Shown here in pieces: positions 22,156 through 33,628 of a stretch of DNA of 64,000 bases. Position 1 is the stretch's first letter; every line of letters starts with the position of its first letter. The translations under genes and the position numbers were made by a program. The notes under the pieces were generated by a model that was given only the letters and a program-made list of their open reading frames with translations, was not told the DNA's origin and ran no database searches. The stretch is from Microdochium bolleyi (taxonomy: Eukaryota; Ascomycota; Sordariomycetes; Xylariales; Microdochiaceae): contig KQ964263.1 of the NCBI GenBank assembly GCA_001566295.1, positions 496,001 through 560,000 of the forward strand, in the 5' to 3' direction.

Positions 22156-22163
22156 ACACCACA
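20755..22163 (+). promoter_or_regulatory. Divergent promoter region; TATA box and (CA)n leader of the A-T-TR gene
   Basis: 1.4 kb between divergent starts, with no gene. A TATTATTATAAG element lies at 22022-22033, 130 bp before the A-T-TR start codon. A pure (CA)n microsatellite covers 22117-22149. It is interrupted by one T and continues as CA to 22159, only four bases before the ATG at 22164, so the 5' leader is essentially a CA repeat. Confidence 0.6.
22117..22159 (+). repeat. (CA)n microsatellite directly before the A-T-TR start codon
   Basis: A CA dinucleotide tract of about 16 units, then one T, then four or five more CA units, ending four bases upstream of ATG 22164. It would be transcribed as the end of the 5' leader. 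Confidence 0.95.
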
Positions 22164-25100
22164 ATGACATACGACATCGAACGCCCTGGAGCTCTAGTGC
22201 CGTACAGCACGCCCCGGCTGATTCCGCACGTGATTGACGAGAGGGCCGCCTCGATCCCCGAAGGCGAGGCATTCCGTCGCCCCTGCTCGTCGCAGGCGAA
22301 AGATGGCTGGGAGAGTGTCACATGGCGGCGGCTCGCAAATGCGATCAACCGCACGGCAAGATGGCTCGTGGACACACTCGGCGTGCCGACGCCTGGATCG
22401 TTCCCGACGATCGCGTACATTGCGCAGAACGATGCCCGGTACATCGCGCTCGTGGTGGCTACGCACAAGGCTGGGTACAAGGTCAGTCGTTGTCATGCCC
22501 TTTACCCTGATCATCATTCTTCCCTCCAGTCATCTCGGTATCTGCCAGCAAACCCCCTGAGAGGATCCTCACGGCATTCACATGCGTTTTTCGTGGCGAG
22601 CATTTTGCATCTTCCTAACTCCTGACAGGCACTCCTCATCTCCCCGCGTAACACTACCGAGGCTCAACTCAGCCTCTTCGAGAAGACGGACTGCGATACG
22701 CTGCTTATCGACAGCGCCTTGCGCCCCCTCGCCCAGCAATGGCTCGGCGCCCGACCTTCAATGCAGGCCATCGAGATCGCGCCCTTTGCGGAGTGGTTCA
22801 CAGAGGAAGCGGCGCCGCACGTGCCGTACACCAAGACATACGACGAGGCAAAGTGGGATCCGCTCGTTGTGCTGCACACCAGCGGCAGCAGTGAGTTTAG
22901 CTAGTTACTACCACTTTTGAATTTGATCAACTGCGAAACAGGACGTGCTGACCGACCGGGCAGCTGGCATCCCGAAGCCCGTAGTTCCGACGCACGGCAT
23001 GCTCGGCATCAACGACCAACTGCACGACCTGCCCGAATACCAAGGGGCCAAGATTTTCATGCGGGCCTTTGAGCGGAGGATCACAAAGGGCATCTTCGTT
23101 CCGAGTAAGTCGACCCCGGATCCTCCTCCTGCTTTCCGCACGCGCAATGGTTACACCGGCTAACAGCCGGAACAGTGCCCCTCTTCCACGCCGCGGGATT
23201 GTTCTTCTCCCTCATGTGCATCGCGTACTGGGACATTCCTTACGCGCTGGGCATGCCGGACCGCCCCGTCTCGGCGGACCTAGCCCACGACTGTATCGCC
23301 CATGCGGGCGTCGACGCCGTGCTCCTGCCGCCCTCGGTCCTCGAGCAGATGAGCCAGGTGCCGGAGCACGTTGAGGCGCTGAGCTCGCTAAACATGGTGG
23401 TCTTTGGTGGCGGTGAGTCATACATATCAACCTCCTTCCCACTGCTCGGAACTATGATGATAAGCTAAATGCTAACATTACGTGCGTGTCTTGGGATCAC
23501 AAAGGCCCCCTGGCAAGCGAGACTGGTGACCGGCTGGTCCAGCAGGGAGTCAAGATCACAAACTGCATCGCCTCCTCGGAGTAAGTGTTGTCTGCGCCTC
23601 CAGACTGTGGCGACCCCTTTTATGCTTCAAAGGAGGCTCCCCCAGCGAATTCGAACATGGCAAGAGGATGCTGACAGCGCTACACACAAACAGAGCCTGT
23701 CCGTACCTATTCTACTTCCAGCCCGACCAGAAGCTGTGGCAATACTATATCTTCAACTCGAACGTCATGAACATCGAGTGGCGCCCGGTGCTCAGCGCCA
23801 CTGACAGCACCACCACCCTCGATAACAGCAAGGCCGAGCCCAACACGAGGATTACTGGCGTGGCCACCCCACCCCAGGACAGCGATACCTGCTACCAGAT
23901 GGTCGTCCGCCGCCGGGACAAGACTGCCCGGCGCAACCCGGGCTACCAGGCGTGGTTCTACACTTTCCCGGACGCCGACGAGTATGACACCAAGGACCTC
24001 TACGCGCCGCACCCGACGCTGCCGGACCACTGGCGCCACGTCGGGCGCGGCGACGACATCATTGTCTTCTCCAACGGCGAGAAGCTGAACCCGGTGACCG
24101 TCGAGGATATCCTCACGGACCACCCGGCCGTTCACGGGGCGCTCGTCGTCGGGGCCGCGCGGTTCCAGGCGGGCCTGCTGGTCGAGCCGGCGGCGCCGGT
24201 CGTCCCAGATCATCAGGTGGACAGCAGAAGCAGTACTGCCGAGGACGAGGCCGAGGCCGCTGCGCAATTGCTGGTCGACAAGATCTGGCCACTCGTCCAG
24301 CGCGCCAACGGGCAGACGGTCAAGCACGGCCGGATCGCGCGGGATATGATCCACGTCTGCCGCCCCGGCAAGCCGTTCCTGAGGGCCGGCAAGGGCACGG
24401 TCCAGCGAGCGGCGACGGTGAAGCTGTACTCAGCGGAGATCGATGAGATGTATCGGCGTGCCGAGGCGGCGGCGGCGGCAGGACCCAGCGGTGATGTCGA
24501 TATCGACACGAGCTCCGAGAGTGCCCTGGTGAAGACGCTACTGCACGTCTTTGGCGACAAGATCGCGGACTCGTCGGTGCTGGCGTCAGAGTCAAAGCTG
24601 GGTCCTGACTCGGACTTGTTTGCCGTGGGTGTTGACTCGCTCATGGTGGTCACGGCGTCGAGGCAACTGCGTGCGGGACTGCTAGCTGCTGGCTATCATC
24701 CCGTCAGTGGCGTCAAAGATGTCCTAGGCCCCCGAGCGTTCTATGCCAACCCGACGCCACGGTTATTGGCTCGGTACATCTTGCGGTGTTTTGTCAGGGA
24801 CACAGAACCGGCGAACGGCACGAACCCCGTGAAACCATCTCCAGCCACCACAAATGGGAATCTCAATGGCAACGGAGATCCCGTCGAGGTTGACACCGAC
24901 GAGGAAGAGCAGACGACCCTGAAGACCATGCAGACCCTTCTGGACCAGCTGACCACCGACCTGCCTCCCCCCTTGCACAAGAACAAGCCGGAGCCGGCAT
25001 CCCACGACCAGACAATCATCCTCACCGGCTCGACGGGCATGCTTGGCGGTGTCATACTCGAGGTGCTCCTCGCCAACCCCCGCGTCGGCAGGGTGGTCTG

Positions 25101-26331
25101 CCTAAACCGCGCAGCAGACGGCGGCCGGAGTAAGTATCACGAGACCAGGGATACGCGGTCCGCGGGCAGACCCTCCTCGTCCAGCAACGGCGTCACCGAT
25201 ATCATCGTCGACAACAACGCCGCGAGACTCGAGTTCCACCGCATCGACTCGGCCGACCCGCACTTGGGCCTCGTTCCGGAGGTATACGACCGGCTCCTCC
25301 GCACGGCAGACAGGATCATCCACAGCGCGTGGCCGGTCAACTTCAACATCCCCCTGTCATCCTTCGCGGCGAGCCTCCAGGGGGTGCGCGGGATCGCGGA
25401 CCTCGCGAGCCGCGCGGCGAAGAAGGTCGTCGTCGTGTTCGTGTCGAGCATCGCGTCCGTGCAAGGGTACCATCATCACCACGGGGACGGCCCCGTGCCG
25501 GAGACGCAGCTGACGGACTTGCGCACCGCGCTGCCCAGCGGCGGGTACGGCCAGAGTAAGATGCTGGGCAGTCTCGTGCTGGACGAGGCCGCGGCGAGGG
25601 GTGGCGGGTTCGTGGCCGCGAGCGTGCGGGTGGGACAGATCGCGGGTTCTGAAGGGGTCCTCTTCCCCCTCGCCGGAGGTCGCAGGACCGGAGAGGGAAA
25701 GGATGAGAGAGTAGGAGCGGGGTCAGGGGACCACGACGCTGTGGTGTGGAATCGTCATGAATGGCTGCCCTCGCTCATCGCCAGCAGTGTCTACCTCGGT
25801 GCCCTCCCACGCACGCTCGGCGCGATGGACCGCGTCGACTGGACGCCCGTGGAGAGAATCGCGGGCTTGATCACCGAGGTCGCGGGTATTCCTGCTGCCG
25901 GGCGTGCGGTGGTTGCTGGTAACGAGGCACAGGATGGACAAGTAGATGATGGTCCTCCGGGCGAGCTGGGCGGATACTACCACGGCATCAACCCCCAGGC
26001 CACGACCTGGAGCGGCGCGCTGGTGCAGTCTGTGCAGGAATACTACGACATCCTGAGACTTGTAGATATCGGGGACTGGGTGACACTGCTGGAGGAGAGC
26101 CAGAAGGGACTGGATGACGAGGCTGATGAGGCCGAGGTCGCGCGCAAGATGGCGAGGAACCCAGGGCTGAAGCTGCTGGACACGTATCGTGGCATGCTGG
26201 GCGCGCAGGGGCTGGCTGTGCTAGACATGACGAGGACGCAGGCGCAGAGTCCCAGCATGAAGGCCGCCGGGCCAGTGACACCGGAGCTGATGCGTGGCTG
26301 GTGTCGGCAGTGGGGATTTGAGCGGCAGTAA
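22164..26331 (+). CDS. NRPS-like adenylation-thiolation-thioester reductase (A-T-TR) enzyme
   Basis: Six exons (22164-22481, 22629-22890, 22964-23104, 23176-23412, 23505-23580, 23694-26331) give 1223 residues with all phases consistent. It is an adenylate-forming reductase without a condensation domain. It activates a carboxylic or amino acid as acyl-AMP, loads it on a phosphopantetheine carrier and releases it reductively as aldehyde or alcohol with NADPH. Seen: A3 motif TSGSTGIPKPV spanning an intron (about 189-199), GRGDDIIVFSNGEKLNP (A8), KGTVQR with Lys578 (A10), carrier Ser660 in VGVDSLMVV, NADP fold LTGSTGMLGG (Gly790 onward), and YGQSK with catalytic Tyr963 and Lys967. It resembles fungal L-aminoadipate-reductase-like or aryl-acid reductases, but not the primary Lys2 enzyme (which is longer). 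Substrate unknown. Confidence 0.92.
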
Positions 26332-27631
26332 ACATCGACATGATGGAGAATTGTCTCTAGGGAGTTCATTGCAAGCAGCATCTGGCAGCAGCCTCAGTTG
26401 GATAATAGCCGCACAGGGTTAGGTATCCCCTCTCAACAGGAGTGACGCGGTTGCTGTGGCTTCTAGCAGCCACGAGTATTCGTTTCTGAACACGATATTC
26501 CCTTGCAATATGGGAGTAATCATCGTGATTGTCTCCGTCTGGTTTATTGGCTTCAGTTGTCGGATGACCAGGTATTGATCATATCACTAGACAGACTTGT
26601 AATGATCTGGCTTGCGACAAAGCACATATTAACAGTCCCCAGAGAAGACGCGACGCACAAAGCAAATTCTAAGAGGACCGAGAGGCACGAGAGTTATAGG
26701 CACTGTCCCATGCCCTTCACGACGGGTAGTACGATCTGAAGTCGGAATAATGCGAGGTCTATGCTTTGTGCTCAGTCGCCTGCGGGGGCTGTCTCATCCA
26801 AAGAGCCCACAAGGTTGGTGGACAAGTTTGACTGACGATAGAATCGGCCGAATAAGCACTCTTCCTCTTCGGCCGAAGCTACTGCCCCTCCCCGACAGTC
26901 GGGAATGTGAAGACAAGATAGCCCGGCAAGGCAGGTAGTGCTTGCCATGGACGTCCACCCACAATGTTGTTTGTAAGCCTTGTCTCCGCGTGCCGGATCC
27001 GAGCGTGCGAGTCAAGTCAGAGAGCCGGCTCCCCGCTAATATTTCCTCTGGAAAGACAAAAATGCTTCCTGGGTGTCCGCCGCTGAGTATATCTCCACCT
27101 GCCAGAGGACAGCAGTGCCCCCAGCCAATGAGGCCCCGGGCAAAGCTCACCCAAGGACACACAGAAGGGCCGAGAGAGCCGCTTCTTCTCAGCTACATTC
27201 TTTTCTGGTCCCTGGGCCCCACTTGGTGAGATCCAGAGCGGGGATTGAGTGGGTCCCGCGTGCCTGCCGAGCCTGCCCCTGGTCTCTTGCTGCCCCTCTG
27301 GCCAATCACCGCGGACGCATTACACGTCGCACACCGCCTGGCGAATCACAAGTGCCGTAATGCATTGCCATCACCCGGCTCTTGATTGGACAGATGAGTG
27401 AGAGTGGGGGACCTCTGTGCGATTGCCTGCCCTAGCTGGAGCTTATTATAAGTCAAGTAGTGCTTGCTGTGTAGGAGCTTCGAGAAGAAGGTGTGCCACC
27501 TATCTATCTCTACTCCTCTGACGACGTTGCCAAGACTCAAAACCTTCGACACGACTGTGCTGTTTTCGAACCACCTGGGGGCTGCGAAACACCAACAAAG
27601 CATCCCGAATCAGCAACAGCAAGCCACATTC
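26332..27631 (+). promoter_or_regulatory. Upstream region of the VIT1/CCC1-like gene
   Basis: 1.3 kb without a supported gene. It holds the 3' flank of the A-T-TR gene and the transporter promoter. A TATA-like TATTATAAG lies at 27444-27452, 180 bp before the ATG. Three CSAAT-N12-RWT sites lie just upstream of it (separate entry). Confidence 0.6.
27302..27389. promoter_or_regulatory. Three CCAAT-complex/HapX-type bipartite iron motifs (CSAAT-N12-RWT)
   Basis: Direct reading finds CCAAT 27302-27306 with ATT at 27319-27321 (12-base gap), CGAAT 27342-27346 with AAT at 27359-27361 (12-base gap), and, on the minus strand, CCAAT 27389-27385 with GAT at 27372-27370 (12-base gap). Each matches CSAAT-N12-RWT, the bipartite site described for the CCAAT-binding complex plus HapX in the vacuolar iron importer promoter of Aspergillus (from memory). 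They lie 55-140 bp upstream of the TATA element of a VIT1/CCC1-family gene. A further CCAAT at 27125 lacks the second half. Confidence 0.6.
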
Positions 27632-28831
27632 ATGACTTATACGTCCCTGCCTGAAATGGCTTCGCAAAACAATGCTTGTAAGCGCATAGTGCTCGTCTGG
27701 GAGCTTCACCGGTATACTCTCGGAACTAACATGTCTCGACAGCACAAGGGCGTAAGCCTACAGAGACCGACAGCCTGCTGCCCTCGCACAACACCGTCGC
27801 GTCCTCACAAGCACAATCACGGTCGGCATCGTCGTCGACCTCGTCCCTCTCCACACTGCTCGGCGAGCGGAAATCCTCCACAGCATCCTCAGCATCATCC
27901 TCGGCGTGTCGGAGCAAGCACTTTGCCCCACACAGCACCCCGACACCGACACCATGGGCCTGCCTGGTGCACTACATGCGGCAGCTCGTCGGCGTGGACG
28001 ACTCGAAGCGCTCTAACGTCGGCGTCCGCGCCCGCATGGTGTCGGACGCCATCATCGGCCTCTCGGACGGCCTGACCGTGCCCTTTGCCCTGACCGCCGG
28101 CCTGTCCTCAGTCGACGGCATCGCGGCGCGGACAATCGTGTATGGCGGCCTGGCGGAGCTCATCGCCGGTGCCATCAGCATGGGCCTGGGCGGGTACCTG
28201 GGTGCCAGGAGTGAATTGTGAGTCTTCTCCCTCATTGCGCTTATAGCCGTACCTTCCCACGCACTGCTTCTTTGCTAACACGACCCTCTCCTGCCTCAGA
28301 CAATCATGGCGCGAGACCCGCCGCGGCGAGAACCTGCGTGTCGCGACAGAGCCCGACGCTGTCGACGCCGACGTGCGCGACATCTTTGCCGAATACGACA
28401 TCTCGCCGGCCACCATGTCCCTGCTGACCAGCGAGCTGTCGTCATCGCCCAAGTACGTCGACTTCATCATGGAGTTCCACCACGGCACGCCCGAGCCCAG
28501 CGCCGCGCGCGCGCTGCAGTCCGCCCTCATGATCGCCCTGGGCTACATGCTCGGCGGGATCGTGCCCTTGCTGCCGTACTTCTTCGTCGACGCCGGCGCG
28601 GGAGGAGGTGGCAGGAACATTGTGTGGGCGCTGTGGGTGTCGGTGTGCGTCATGGCGGTCGCGTTGTTCGCGTTCGGGTACGTCAAGACGTGCGTCTTCA
28701 CCGGGTGGCAGAGCTGGCGGTGCGTCAAGCAGGGCGTGTACGGGGGCCTGCAGATGGTTGTCGTGGGCGGTGCGGCGGCCGGGTCGGCCGTCGCGCTGGT
28801 CAAGATCTTTGAGGGCGTTGGTGGCCGGTGA
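27632..28831 (+). CDS. VIT1/CCC1-family vacuolar iron (or manganese) importer
   Basis: Exons 27632-27677, 27743-28217 and 28300-28831 give 350 residues; an in-frame ATG at 27656 is an alternative start. After a Ser-rich, probably disordered N-terminus (residues about 15-90), the family core appears as RMVSDAIIGLSDGLTVPFALTAGLS and VYGGLAELIAGAISMGLGGYLGAR (first two helices). A hydrophilic cytoplasmic segment with ETRRGEN and DVRDIF follows, and then helices 3-5 (ALMIALGYMLGGIVPLLPYFF, and two near the C-terminus). These proteins move cytosolic Fe2+ or Mn2+ into the vacuole to detoxify it. The gene lies downstream of the A-T-TR gene, but its promoter signals point to iron regulation rather than to that cluster. 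Confidence 0.92.
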
Positions 28832-31800
28832 TGCTGCGGCTGCTGTAGGAGGCTTAGGGTCGTTGGGTTCGGAGTTCAGGAGACCGGGTCCCATGAACGA
28901 GCGCATGGGTCCGAGTTGGCTTTGTTATTGTTGTACAAAATCCAGGACTTCTCACGAGAAATGAAATCAGCTTGCGAATCAAAATTTGACTCTCCAAGAT
29001 TGTCTGTGGCCGGTGCCGCCTGGATGTGCAAAGAATTTGAAGCATGTTTGCAAAGCGACAACTTTGATCAATAAGAGCAAGAACAATGCACCATGAATTA
29101 TTAATCCACTTTTGACAGCGAACTCCTTATGATTCAGATTGTTGGCGTTGCTGTTTTCTCGCACAACGACAAGAGTGCGGAAGTGTTTTTAGTACTGCTT
29201 TTATCAGCATTGGTGCAGTATAGTAGAGATATCTCGGATAGTCGCCTAGGGACAGCCGTTGTCATGGCGTAGCAACGTGAAAAACACACCGTTCTCTTGC
29301 AACCTCCAAGAACAACAATTATGTCAGAATACTCTCTCGTCAGACCTCGCTGTGCGGATTAAAACAAGTAGAAAGGCCCTCGCACAGCTTAGAAAAAAGT
29401 AAAGAATACAAATTAAATATAAGCAAAAGTACCACAACCATATGACGAGCCACAAAAGTTGGGTGCATGACAATTCGTGTGGACCGAGCTACGAACACAT
29501 ACTCAGGAAACAGTAGCAACAGTCACCACTGATCCAGGTTTCATTCGGCCAGTTGACTACAGCTGGTCCAAGGGCCAAGGGTTTCGGAATTTCTGGTGGA
29601 ACGGGCGGCAGCAAACGTCACCACAATCGCCAGGACAAATGAAGAGACTTGTCTTTTTCTCCGCTCCTGCTGGCAGCTGGGGATATACGACGAGAACAGG
29701 CCACCTTCAAAAAGACTGGGGATCTGCCTGCCTACCTGCCTGCCTGCCTGCCGATGCCATCGCTCTCTGGCTTCGGACCTAGGTCTTTCGATCATGTACT
29801 GCACCTAAAGGTAAGAGTAACATTTGTACGACGGAGCTGGTAGAGCCTGAATAACGCCACATGAGTTCTGCCTCAGGGACGGACTTGGGTTGTTTGTTGC
29901 CTCCAGGTTTGTCCATGGGTGGCAGGTGCGACCTGGCGACTCCACGTCGCACTTGCCAGAATGCATCTCCTCTCGGCACCGTGGAGATGGGGCTTTCTCT
30001 CGTCTGCCTACGCGTATCTCAGGATCCTCTCCTCACCCGTGGCTGTCATCACCCATCATCGAATCAGGTCATCGTGTACGTAAGTCCGGACAATCGGCCA
30101 CTGTGTCTCACCCGCAAAGTGGGCATCGAACGAGCAGCCAGAACTCGCGGCACCGCGACCACGTACCACCTTATCTCACGGGGAGTATTCCGGACGACGA
30201 CGGCGACGGCGACGACGACGCATTGTACGGTGGGACATTACGCGCAAGCGCAACATGCCGGACACCCGATATTGCGTCTCATCTCGGTCTCAGCGTGCCT
30301 AGCGCCAACTCTTTCCGAACAACCGCCCGCGGACAACACTGCAGATTGACGACAGGTGCTCAGAGATTCAGAACAGCAAGGCCAAGAGGCAGGCCTGTCC
30401 GATAGCGTGGGCGCCAAGTCGAGTTTCTGTCAAATCGACCGCGAGCTGCAGCCCAAGGTACGTGGCAACGCTGTGGAGTTGCCATGTGAGCCCGACGTGA
30501 GATGCTGCTGAACCTGCCGTCATGAATTTGTCTAGGATACGACGACGACAACGACAACAACGAGGTTCGGCCCGACTCCTCCGGTATGGAGATTGGTCCC
30601 GCTGCCTATCCGGCACACGCTTGCCGCATGGATGTACGCTGCGATGTATTCCACATGCAGCCGCGCGGCCTGACGTAAGCACCAACTGAGCCATACTTGG
30701 CGGCACAAGGTTTAGCCCTACCCGACCAACGTCTGGTGCTGCGTGAGGGCTCGGCTTGCGATGCCAAGGCGAGACACGCTCGTTTGGGCGACGATCAGCC
30801 GCCTGACGAATCACGGCAGTCGGCTGCATGCACGGCGCCAGGCAAGGTGCAATCCCATTGCTCGTTTCTATCATCGACGAGACATGCACTGGCAGCCATG
30901 AGGGGTCGGGGACTCGCAGCCCTGGTCTGACGGGGTCCGGCCTCGGCTGACGGAGCACATCTCCGTCGCAGGTGATGGGAGGTGGACGTTCCAGGGCCGT
31001 GACTGGGCACCTTCATGACGTTCAGGATGTTTGGCCGGCCGTTGTGCCGAGGCGAAACCGAAACGCAGCAACGCGGACAAGGAACGAAACGAAACACTCC
31101 GCTTGCAAGTGTCAGGCTGTCAGTTGCGCTCTTGCATACTCGGCTCACTCCGCGTGCTTTGCAAAGGCAGTGGCGCGTGCTACTCTTGGTGTCTTTCAGC
31201 TAACATTTTCGAGGAGTCAACGCCTGCCCCCTTCCGCGGACTTGTTGATTTAAGCTTCTGCGCATAACCCTCGGCCATAACGCGCGGCCGGACCCACCGA
31301 CGCCGCTACCCTCAATTAATTACGTGCTGCATGAAGATTCCAGGTCAACGCAGGACCGAGGGCAGCGGCACTGGATTTGTCTTGTCTTCCGCTCGGGGTG
31401 CAATGCTCGGCGCCTCCACGATGCTCGTCTGGGCGCAGTCGGAACACCATCAAGCTGCACGTGCGGTGGAAGACGCCCGCAGCTCACCGCTACCCCATAT
31501 TCCCCACGCCAAATCCTCACTGCTGGCAGCCACTCAGTAACCCCGATCCTTAGCCGCAGCCCTCGTCCGCCCAAGGCGAGTTCTAGACGGGTCTGCACTC
31601 GGTCAACGTGGAGGCGGGGGTGTGGGGGCCCATCAAACTGGCTCATCACGCTGCGATCCACGGTCCACGATTCACGCAGGACTCGCTGAACACCAGGGCT
31701 CGTGATCTGGGTCCTTGTTGTCACCATACTCCGTAGCGCCAGCCACAAGGCAGGACTGCGGGGGATGTGCAGACTGGCCTCGGAGCATCGCTACGCAATC

Positions 31801-32544
31801 AAGGTTTTAGTCCGCGTAGCGACGCACGCAATACGATCCCTGCGAGCAGGCTTGACATAGAGTTAAGTGCCAGGCACACAAGGTGAGGCGCAAGATGCAA
31901 GTGTGCGGCTACGGGATAGTTTGTGTTACGCCTGAGCTATTCTCGGCACGCCATCCAGACAAAGAGCGAGGGCAGCGTTCTGTTGATGCTCCATTGGCAG
32001 TGACGCGGCCAGATTGTGTGTGCCACCGCCAGCACACGCAATCACCGCCAGGGCCCAGGGCCCCTTGGGATTGTGCAAGCGACGCACCCAATAGGAAGGC
32101 CGGCGCCAGCGCCAGCATGGTCCAGCTGCCGTGGCGCTCGTGTCTTGCGCCAGTCCTAGCCCCAACTGGGCATTGTGCCCCCCGGACCAGCAGTGGGATG
32201 CTCTACACGACGGGACCAATGGCCGCGCTGCTGCGGTCACATGGCAGAAGCTTGATTGACCCCTGCACCGCTTGGCCGTCGAGGTCCAGCCCACAGAAGG
32301 CGTCAGGGGTCCTGACGACCACGGCTGAGCTAGCCTGAGTCAAAGCCGCCACGGCACTTGTTGGGGGATTGCGTTGGCTATGGATTCATCCGATTCGGCA
32401 CAGACGAATTACGCCGTACAAAACGAGAGGCGTCGCCAGGTTTCCCCGCGGCCGTCATGGCAGCCCTTGTCTTGACTGTCTGTCTCCCTGTCCTGCTGGT
32501 GTTGCTGTCGACCATTATCTTCCGCAACCATCTCGTCCCCAGCC
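28832..32544. other. Gene-poor spacer, 3.7 kb
   Basis: No convincing gene. Frames up to about 196 codons occur on both strands (29861-30405, 30368-30958, 31320-31748), but overlap one another, are Arg/His/Ser-rich and show no family motif. 29380-29430 is AT-rich. A short CCTG-type tandem array lies at 29725-29752. No intact transposon, terminal repeat or tRNA seen. Confidence 0.6.
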
Positions 32545-33465
32545 ATGGCATCAACGATTAGCGACAGCGAGCTGCTGGCTCGCCAGTATGGCGGCATCAA
32601 GATCGTCCGTGTCCGCCCGCAGGCCGTGTCGACCCTGCTCCCCTACGGTGCCATTATCCTCGTCTCGATGCTTGTTGGCATCGTCCTCATCTCCACCGCC
32701 CTCGAGCGCTGGGGGCTACGCCTCGTCTACCGCAAGATCTTCACCGACCTCGAGGCCGACAAGAACAAGGACCGCCAGCGGCGGTCCTTTGTGTACCACC
32801 ACATCGCGCTGCTGCTCATGTTCCCCATCTTCTTCGTCGGCCTGCAGCCCGGGGCTCTGTTCCTCTTCGAGAACAGCAACCTTTCGGACCCGGCGTTTGG
32901 CGGGGAGCGCGTCCGCCACGGCACCATCGGCGACGTCCTCTTTATACTATTCCAGCTGTACTCGGCCTACTTCCTCTTCGAGCTCGCCTTCCGCACGCGC
33001 TTCGCCAGCGCCATCAACATTGCGCACCACCTCGCCCTGCTGCTCATCGCGCAGACGTCGCTCGTCCTCTCGCTCGACCTCAAGCGCCACCCGGAGGCCA
33101 CGATGGAGTTCTACATGTGCCTCGTCTGGGGCGCGTTCGACATCGTCGCCGAGATGCCCATGCACGTCATCATGATCATCTGGCGCGTGCGCCGCGACCG
33201 CTCCCCGAAGCTGCTGTCGTGGCTCGGCTTCGGGCTCAGCGCGTGGGTGGTCAGCATGGCGTGCGCTGAGATCGGCATCACCGTGTTCCTCCTCCAGAAG
33301 TCGTGGGACCAGTGGAGCGTCGAGTGGAAGGTCGCGACGCCGCTCATCTTCAGCATGTGGATCTGCGCGCAGCTGCACGGCGCGCGGATATTCTTCACCA
33401 TGGCGTGGGGCGAGCGCAGGAAGGTCAAGAGCGCGAGGCAGGAGCCCTGGCCGCCGGCGCCGTAA
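32545..33465 (+). CDS. Unknown multi-pass membrane protein
   Basis: Single exon, 306 residues from an ATG in good context (ccagccATGgc). Hydrophobic segments that look like membrane helices: about residues 33-53 (YGAIILVSMLVGIVLIS), 87-105 (IALLLMFPIFFVGLQPG), 130-150 (GDVLFILFQLYSAYFLFELAF), 157-175 (HHLALLLIAQTSLVLSL), 190-212 (MCLVWGAFDIVAEMPMHVI), 230-255 (GFGLSAWVVSMACAEIGITVF) and 270-290. That makes about seven passes, as in several uncharacterised fungal seven-helix families. No signal peptide and no RTA1 or TLC motif recognised. A short basic/Pro C-terminus ends in Ala-Pro. The function and membrane are unknown. The 3' flank bears a 28-base T run. Confidence 0.8.
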   Translation: MASTISDSELLARQYGGIKIVRVRPQAVSTLLPYGAIILVSMLVGIVLISTALERWGLRLVYRKIFTDLEADKNKDRQRRSFVYHHIALLLMFPIFFVGLQPGALFLFENSNLSDPAFGGERVRHGTIGDVLFILFQLYSAYFLFELAFRTRFASAINIAHHLALLLIAQTSLVLSLDLKRHPEATMEFYMCLVWGAFDIVAEMPMHVIMIIWRVRRDRSPKLLSWLGFGLSAWVVSMACAEIGITVFLLQKSWDQWSVEWKVATPLIFSMWICAQLHGARIFFTMAWGERRKVKSARQEPWPPAP

Positions 33466-33600
33466 GGGGGATGCGTCTGGAGGAGTGGGGGCAGAGAGGT
33501 TGAAGCATCATTGCATTGCAGCGAGCGTTGTGTTTTGGTTGTTCCTTTGTCCTTGTCAATTTTCCTGGCATGGAGAGCGGCATTAGACATCTGCGTGGGC

Positions 33601-33628
33601 TTTTTTTTTTTTTTTTTTTTTTTTTTTT
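33601..33628. repeat. Poly(T) tract, 28 bases
   Basis: An uninterrupted run of 28 T on the plus strand about 135 bp after the stop of the membrane-protein gene. It could be a genuine homopolymer or a retroposed poly(A) remnant on the minus strand; no target-site duplication was noticed. Confidence 0.9.
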
